From NCBI GenBank assembly GCA_033032175.1, contig CM065325.1, forward strand, positions 5,918,930 through 5,982,929: 64,000 bases of DNA. Direction: 5' to 3'. The translations under genes were made by a program, and so were the position numbers. This DNA comes from Saturnia japonica. Taxonomy: Eukaryota > Arthropoda > Insecta > Lepidoptera > Saturniidae. Under the pieces are notes generated by a model, which saw nothing but the letters and a program-made list of their open reading frames with translations, did not search any database and was not told the DNA's origin. This document shows, in pieces, positions 59,003 through 64,000 of this stretch (position 1 is its first letter; every line of letters starts with the position of its first letter).

Positions 59003-61006
59003 GGTTGAAACGCTCCTTACTTAGTTACCTGCGCTCGCGCATTCTTGGATTGTAATGGTGGGGCTTAAATAGGTACGCCCTCAATTTATTGGTCAAACTT
59101 GTCTACGAATGAGTACCTAATATTACGATATTATTAAAATAGCCTTAAGTAATTACCTGAATATATAAAAGTATATAACGCCGTTAAGTGTATAGTATAA
59201 TAGATATAACTTACGCGGAATATAAATTATACGTTTATTTATAACTTTACCACAACTGCTATACTTTCGGGGTGGTAGGGATGTACAGTTTGATTGGGTC
59301 GCGACCACCATGCATATAGTATAAGGCCCTCATAGTGATGACATCACGCGCGTCGGGTATATCATTGTGCATATCTATTTACCAGTTTCTATTTAAGATA
59401 GCGACGTCTGTCGACGACGTGATGGTTTCTTGATCTCTTGGTAGTCGCCACTGTTTTTGGAGGACTGTCTACTCTGCCGTGCTTACTATATTTAAAAAAT
59501 AAACTTTAAGGTAAATAATCATCATAAGGATTACATGGTACGGTAAATAAAAAAAAAGTAATTTAGGCGTAATATTTCAATCAGGATTTTCTCCACCATT
59601 ATTTAAGAGATATATTAAAGAAAAAATATTTTTTTATAAAATTATGTCTACTTTTTTACATACTTATTTGGTGTAAGGTGACAGGAATGTGAGGTAGAAC
59701 TCGAAAACTTAAAAAACGTATTAAATATTTTTTGAATACATTTATAACATTATCACTAAAAGCGAAATAAACAGAGCCCTAATATTAATAGATCAAAACT
59801 CTTTAAAATGAACTGTTTTCTGATATTTCTTTATTTCCAAATTACAAAATTTAATATAAGTAGGTAGTATTTTACACTGTATACTAACTATAGCCACTTG
59901 TTTTCTCATTACATACATTATCCACACGCAAACACCACACAAATACAATTTAATTATGTATACCTAATAGGTATATTGTTGTTGACACAAAGATTAAATA
60001 TTTCATCTTGAAACTGGGTTTAAAATGGGGTGAATTATATTTGTCATTACGTTATATCTGTTACATTATTATTTAATGTACTTATATAAATTACTATAAC
60101 ATGTTTTATCCCAATGCAATATACCTATCTCATTTTTAATATGATCAAGTGACAATATAGTGCTCTTAGAAAACAATATACTTAGTATAAAATTACCTGA
60201 CTGGTATAGTTGAAGCTGAACGCCAAACAACCAACTACAAAAATATATTTATCACCGAACATATTTTCTACATAAAAATTATATTTCTTTTATTGAATTT
60301 AGACAAATTATTTCCTTATCATTTACTAATCACTGATTAATTAAAATTATATTAACCATTTGCAATTGTCTAGCTTTCTGAGAACCTTCAATTATTTTTT
60401 ATATAATTACCTATAACTATTTTACTCATTTTCGTTTAGCTACCCACAATAGTTAATTTTTAACCTACCAGATGGTAAACTATTGTTTAGTTGTAATAGG
60501 TAATCTCGAACAAAGGAGGTAAAATCAAATATTTATAGGTAGGTTTGTTATTAGAATTTATTTATTTTAAGTTTTAATATTTTGCAAATGTTGTTCGCGG
60601 CAACTTCTTTGTCCATTGTTCTTTTTAATTTGAGGCTATTACTTGCAATTTAAGATTATTACTGATAGCTAATAAGCTACTGTTAAGTAGAAAAGGATTA
60701 GTAATTTGTAATAATCTATCATAATTCATTCATTAATATCTATTAATCTATCATACTTTTAAGAAATGACTTTTGTGTTAATCTTTAAAGTCTTAAATAC
60801 CTATACCTAGTAGTTAGTGGTTGATAAGATGCTCATCAATTTAAAAGTCATACATAAAGTACCACAGGGAACTGTGGTAGGTGGATAGGTTCCACTCTGA
60901 AACTTAAATGGTTGCGGTCAGTCAGATCCGTATGTGGAGTGAGCTGAGTTACAAGGGATCTACAGTAGGTTTTAAGAGGATACGCGGTCTAAGAAACATT
61001 TCAAGA
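59003..61006. other. intergenic, no gene established
   Basis: AT-rich. A block at 59270-59500 shares 'TTTTTGGA' and 'ACCGTGCTTAC'-like motifs with 57140-57270 and is probably an unclassified repeat. Two signal-peptide-like minus-strand starts (60262 and about 60009) have no supported downstream exons. Confidence 0.35.
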
Positions 61007-61560
61007 ATCATCATCATCATCATTTCAGCCGCAGGACGTCCACTGCTGAACATATGCCTCCCTCATAGATCTCCAGAGCGACCGATCTTGTGCGGCCTGC
61101 ACCCAACGGCTCCCAGCGACCTTTATTATGTCGTCTTTCCATCTAGTGGGGGGCCGTCCTACGCTGCGCTTTCCGATGCGTGGTCTCCACTCGAGAACCT
61201 TTCTGCCCCAACGGCCGTCAGTTCTCCGAACTATGTGCCCCGCCCACTGCCACTTCAACTTGTTAATCCTTTTGGCTATGTCGGTTACCTTAGTTTGTCT
61301 ACGGATCTCCTCATTTCTGATTCGATCTCGTAGAGAAACACCAAGCATAGCCCAGAGGAGCCCATAGCTCACTGAGCGACCTTGAGCTTTCTTATGAGGC
61401 CCACAGTGAGCGACCACGTCTCTGTGCCGTATGTCATCACTGGCAACACACACTGGTCAAAGACTTTCGTCTTGAGGCACTGAGGTATTTTGGACGAGAA
61501 GACGTCGCGCAGTTTCCCGAACGCTGCCCAGCCGAGTTGGATTATCTCTGGATTATTTGA
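61007..61560 (-). mobile_element. RTE-clade LINE 3' fragment with (ATG)n tail
   Basis: Minus strand. The frame 61453-61025 encodes the RTE reverse transcriptase C terminus ('LKWQWAGHIVRRTDGRWGRK', 'GRPPTRWKDDIIKVAGSRWV', 'AYVQQWTSC'), ending at the typical 'AGCAGTGGACGTCCTGCGGC' and a short (TGA)n tail (61007-61023). A related upstream frame ('...CLKTKVFDQCVLPVMTYGTE' pattern) can be followed to about 61555 with a frame break. It is 5'-truncated. Confidence 0.82.
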
Positions 61561-64000
61561 GGTATTTCTAAAATCTATTGCTGTCGCGCTCTGCCCGGAA
61601 CTTCACTGAATAGAGTGCGAGCGTGACAACTTCAGTTCGGACTGATTAAACCTAAGCAAAATTGTAAAGTCACAGTTTCGTATTTCACTGTTTCCTCCTC
61701 CAAAACTGAGTCGATTTTAATTTTTGGAACGAAGTTCTTTACGGCAGGCTTGGAGGAGATAGGGATTTTGCTGCACGACCGAACTGAAAAAAATGTGATA
61801 GTAAAAAACCGTAAGAAAAAGTCCGTGGAATAAAACCGTTAAATGAGACGTGCGCAGGCGCGACAGTGGTATACACAAGCGAGTAGTGTATAATAAATAC
61901 CTTTTTTTGTATTGTAATTATTTCTATTTATGTGTAATTTTATGTTGTCAAACAAAAATAAAGAGACATATTTTGTTATTTTAATTGATAATTTGAATTA
62001 CGATTTTTTTTATTTTACGTAGGTAATTTATTATTTCCTAAAATAATGAATTTAATAAATACTTTCCTGTACTTAAATAAAAACTAATCAGCAAAATTTA
62101 AGAGAAAAATCAAGAAAACCTACATAAAATTGAGCACGATTTTTTTTTGCAAATTGTGTCGATTCTACATTAGCCGAAGGAACTTCGTTCCTACCGGGTG
62201 TCCCACGACACCACATTCTTTTTTCAAGAATAATATAAGAAGGACTTTGGCTGTGTGTATGTTTTTATTTTTCTTTTTGTGGTCGTCGAATTTGTTTGCT
62301 GGACGTCTGAACATGACGGGGAAAAAGGGCAATTTTCGTCATTTTAAAAAGCTCTTAGTTTTTATAATAATTAATTTATGAAAAAAATCAAAACATAGGG
62401 ACATGTTAGTGGTAGATATAAATTTTACGTTATAAAAATATTTGCTCTAATACCATTATCCAGGGAGGAAACGGGGTAATACGTTTTTATGGGTAAAACT
62501 CTGCCCGCGTTTCCTCTTAAAAGTGTCGATAATGTGTATGTGATGCTTTTCATCTCGCAAGCGTCACTAGGCTATGGTTACCGCTTACCATCAGTCGGAC
62601 CGCAAGTATATTTGCTACCCTCGTGGTTGAAGAACATACGTTGATCTAAAACAGCGACTCAAACAATTGGTTCCGTAGAAAAGCCATCAGGTTTCGGCGA
62701 ATTCTTACATTCTTTGAATTGTAAAATTATTTAGGCTGTAAAATAATTCTACTGTTACAAATATTATTTTGGAATAATAATGCTATTACATTGTAATGAT
62801 GTTTTTTTTCTTTAATTTTAAATTTAACTGTTTTCCATTTGTTATCTTTTAATGATTCTATAAAATAAATAAAATTCCGTTGTTTTAAAGATTAGGAACA
62901 TGTTAGATTACATTTAATATATAAACCAGATAAAAACACTACACGCGTCCCTCTACGGATTTACTGTAGGATGTCAAATATAGGTACCGTTTTTTGTTAC
63001 TATCTGATTATTGACAATTGTTTAAATTTTTTTTATAGGGGAATCTTTCTTATAGATATATACCCCCTGAATACATGACGCGACGGTTCGTTAACGAATA
63101 AGAATATATAAGAATTCGCGGCACAATGTACCCGCTTAAGCTTAACGTATTTTCTACATGATCGGATAGTTTTGTTTTATAAGCAATTGAAGACCAAATA
63201 TCATATTACCCACATTTGTTAAAATGTAATATGTTCGGTTACAGTTCAGAGTGCACATGTAAATTTTGTCATTATTATATTTCATACTTTTGTGGTGTTA
63301 TAATATTATTTTATCATGTAAATATTGATATATTAACTGATTCTCGACAACGTATTTTGTGTGGTCTTTGCCTTTGCAGGCTTATGGCTAATCACTAATC
63401 ATAAGTTTTGAGCATGCGTAAATCTACATATGGCATGTATGAAAAAGTGTTATTTGATCCGTAGTTAACTCGACCAATGGTCAGATTTTGTAACAAATGC
63501 TTAAAATCATGGCCGAGGCGTTTTATGTTTCATAGTTAAGCCAACCAATTGTCAAATATATGACATTTGTTAGATAATTTAACCGGTCGAAATGGACTAT
63601 AACCATTAGTTACCATTTTAGCTATGGTTAATCTGACTAATGGTTATAGTAATTTTTACTACAGATCAAAAAACTAGGCCTTAGTCTCTTGAAGACAAAC
63701 ACTTGAAGAAAATTTGTGGTTGTGGTATTTAGTCACGCGTCTCTAAATATACCTAAATAAACCGTACAGAGGTTTTATTATAATTGAGGTACATATAATT
63801 GAAAGTTTTTTCAGTGCGATGTAGTGGTAACACTGGTATGTCACAAATGTACGTCGTTTTTGTTTAATGGCGTAGTTGGAAATGTTAGAATCCACTCGCG
63901 CTACTGCGAAAATCTCCTGATTGACTACAAGCCTTCACTCACTCAGCAGCTCTGTCGGCATCATTTTAATTAACTATTTATCTGTCATCATACCATATGT
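61561..64000. other. intergenic with unclassified repeats
   Basis: 61721-61745 ('GGAACGAAGTTCTTTACGGC') recurs inverted at 62170-62190 ('GAAGGAACTTCGTTCCTA'), suggesting the arms of one element. 62560-62640 carries the LINE 3'-end motif. 63470-63660 has repeated 'AATGGTTATAG' / 'CAATTGTCAAAT' pieces. No coding gene was recognised to the end of the window. Confidence 0.4.

Noticed and set aside
60197..60262. First exon of a secreted protein (MFGDKYIFVVGCLAFSF, donor GTAATT) on the minus strand
   Set aside because: A plausible signal peptide, but no convincing second exon was found between 58.9 and 60.2 kb; a similar start at about 60009 is equally unsupported.
61128..61367. Plus-strand genes at the RTE fragment
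   Set aside because: They are antisense shadows of the RTE reverse transcriptase C terminus.
1..64000. CRISPR array, operon or bacterial-type system
   Set aside because: No regularly spaced direct repeats and no bacterial-type gene clusters; the split genes and transposons show an insect nuclear genome.

Overview
This is eukaryotic nuclear DNA, very probably from a moth or butterfly (Lepidoptera). It is AT-rich, has split genes with GT/AG introns, and carries typical insect genes (exocyst Sec10, Max, a TSSK-like kinase). Its transposons are also lepidopteran in character: cecropia-type mariner, R1- and Jockey-clade LINEs, tRNA-derived SINEs and a 3' LINE tail with (AAAT)n. No bacterial, organellar or viral genes were seen. 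The species cannot be named from the sequence alone.

Layout. 1-7.8 kb: the first six coding exons of exocyst subunit Sec10 (minus strand; the rest lies left of the window), with a pogo/Tigger-type element in one intron. 7.9-15.3 kb: a three-level nest, in which a hAT-like element (8-bp target duplication) holds an unclassified ~240-bp repeat that in turn holds a full-length decayed Jockey LINE. 15.4-23.4 kb: repeats, a mariner and a full-length R1-clade LINE with a UAAUG stop-start junction. 24.3-25.4 kb: an intronless testis-specific-type serine/threonine kinase. 25.6-30.1 kb: two minus-strand three-exon genes for small secreted proteins (134 and 141 aa) sharing intron phases 1 and 0. 31.9-32.7 kb: a two-exon 88-aa helical protein. 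33.4-35.3 kb: a second copy of the ~240-bp repeat with a younger, 5'-truncated Jockey inside it. 36.4-42.1 kb: the complete five-exon Max gene, with a MITE just upstream and, in its introns, a TIR element carrying a zinc-finger ORF, SINEs and a 90-bp Jockey tail. 42.1-55 kb: gene-poor, repeat-rich DNA including a second mariner. 55.2-58.8 kb: a seven- or eight-exon minus-strand gene for an AT-hook plus bHLH protein. 58.9-64 kb: a Jockey tail, an RTE 3' fragment and otherwise unexplained DNA.

How the genes relate. They are unrelated housekeeping, regulatory, germline-type and secreted genes, not a pathway. The links worth testing are (i) two bHLH factors, Max and the AT-hook bHLH gene, within 20 kb, (ii) the two adjacent secreted-protein genes with the same intron phases, and (iii) one Jockey family that has repeatedly seeded this interval. 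Most multi-exon calls were built by hand from splice signals and continuous reading frame, without alignment or transcripts; exon boundaries are given to the base but are predictions.
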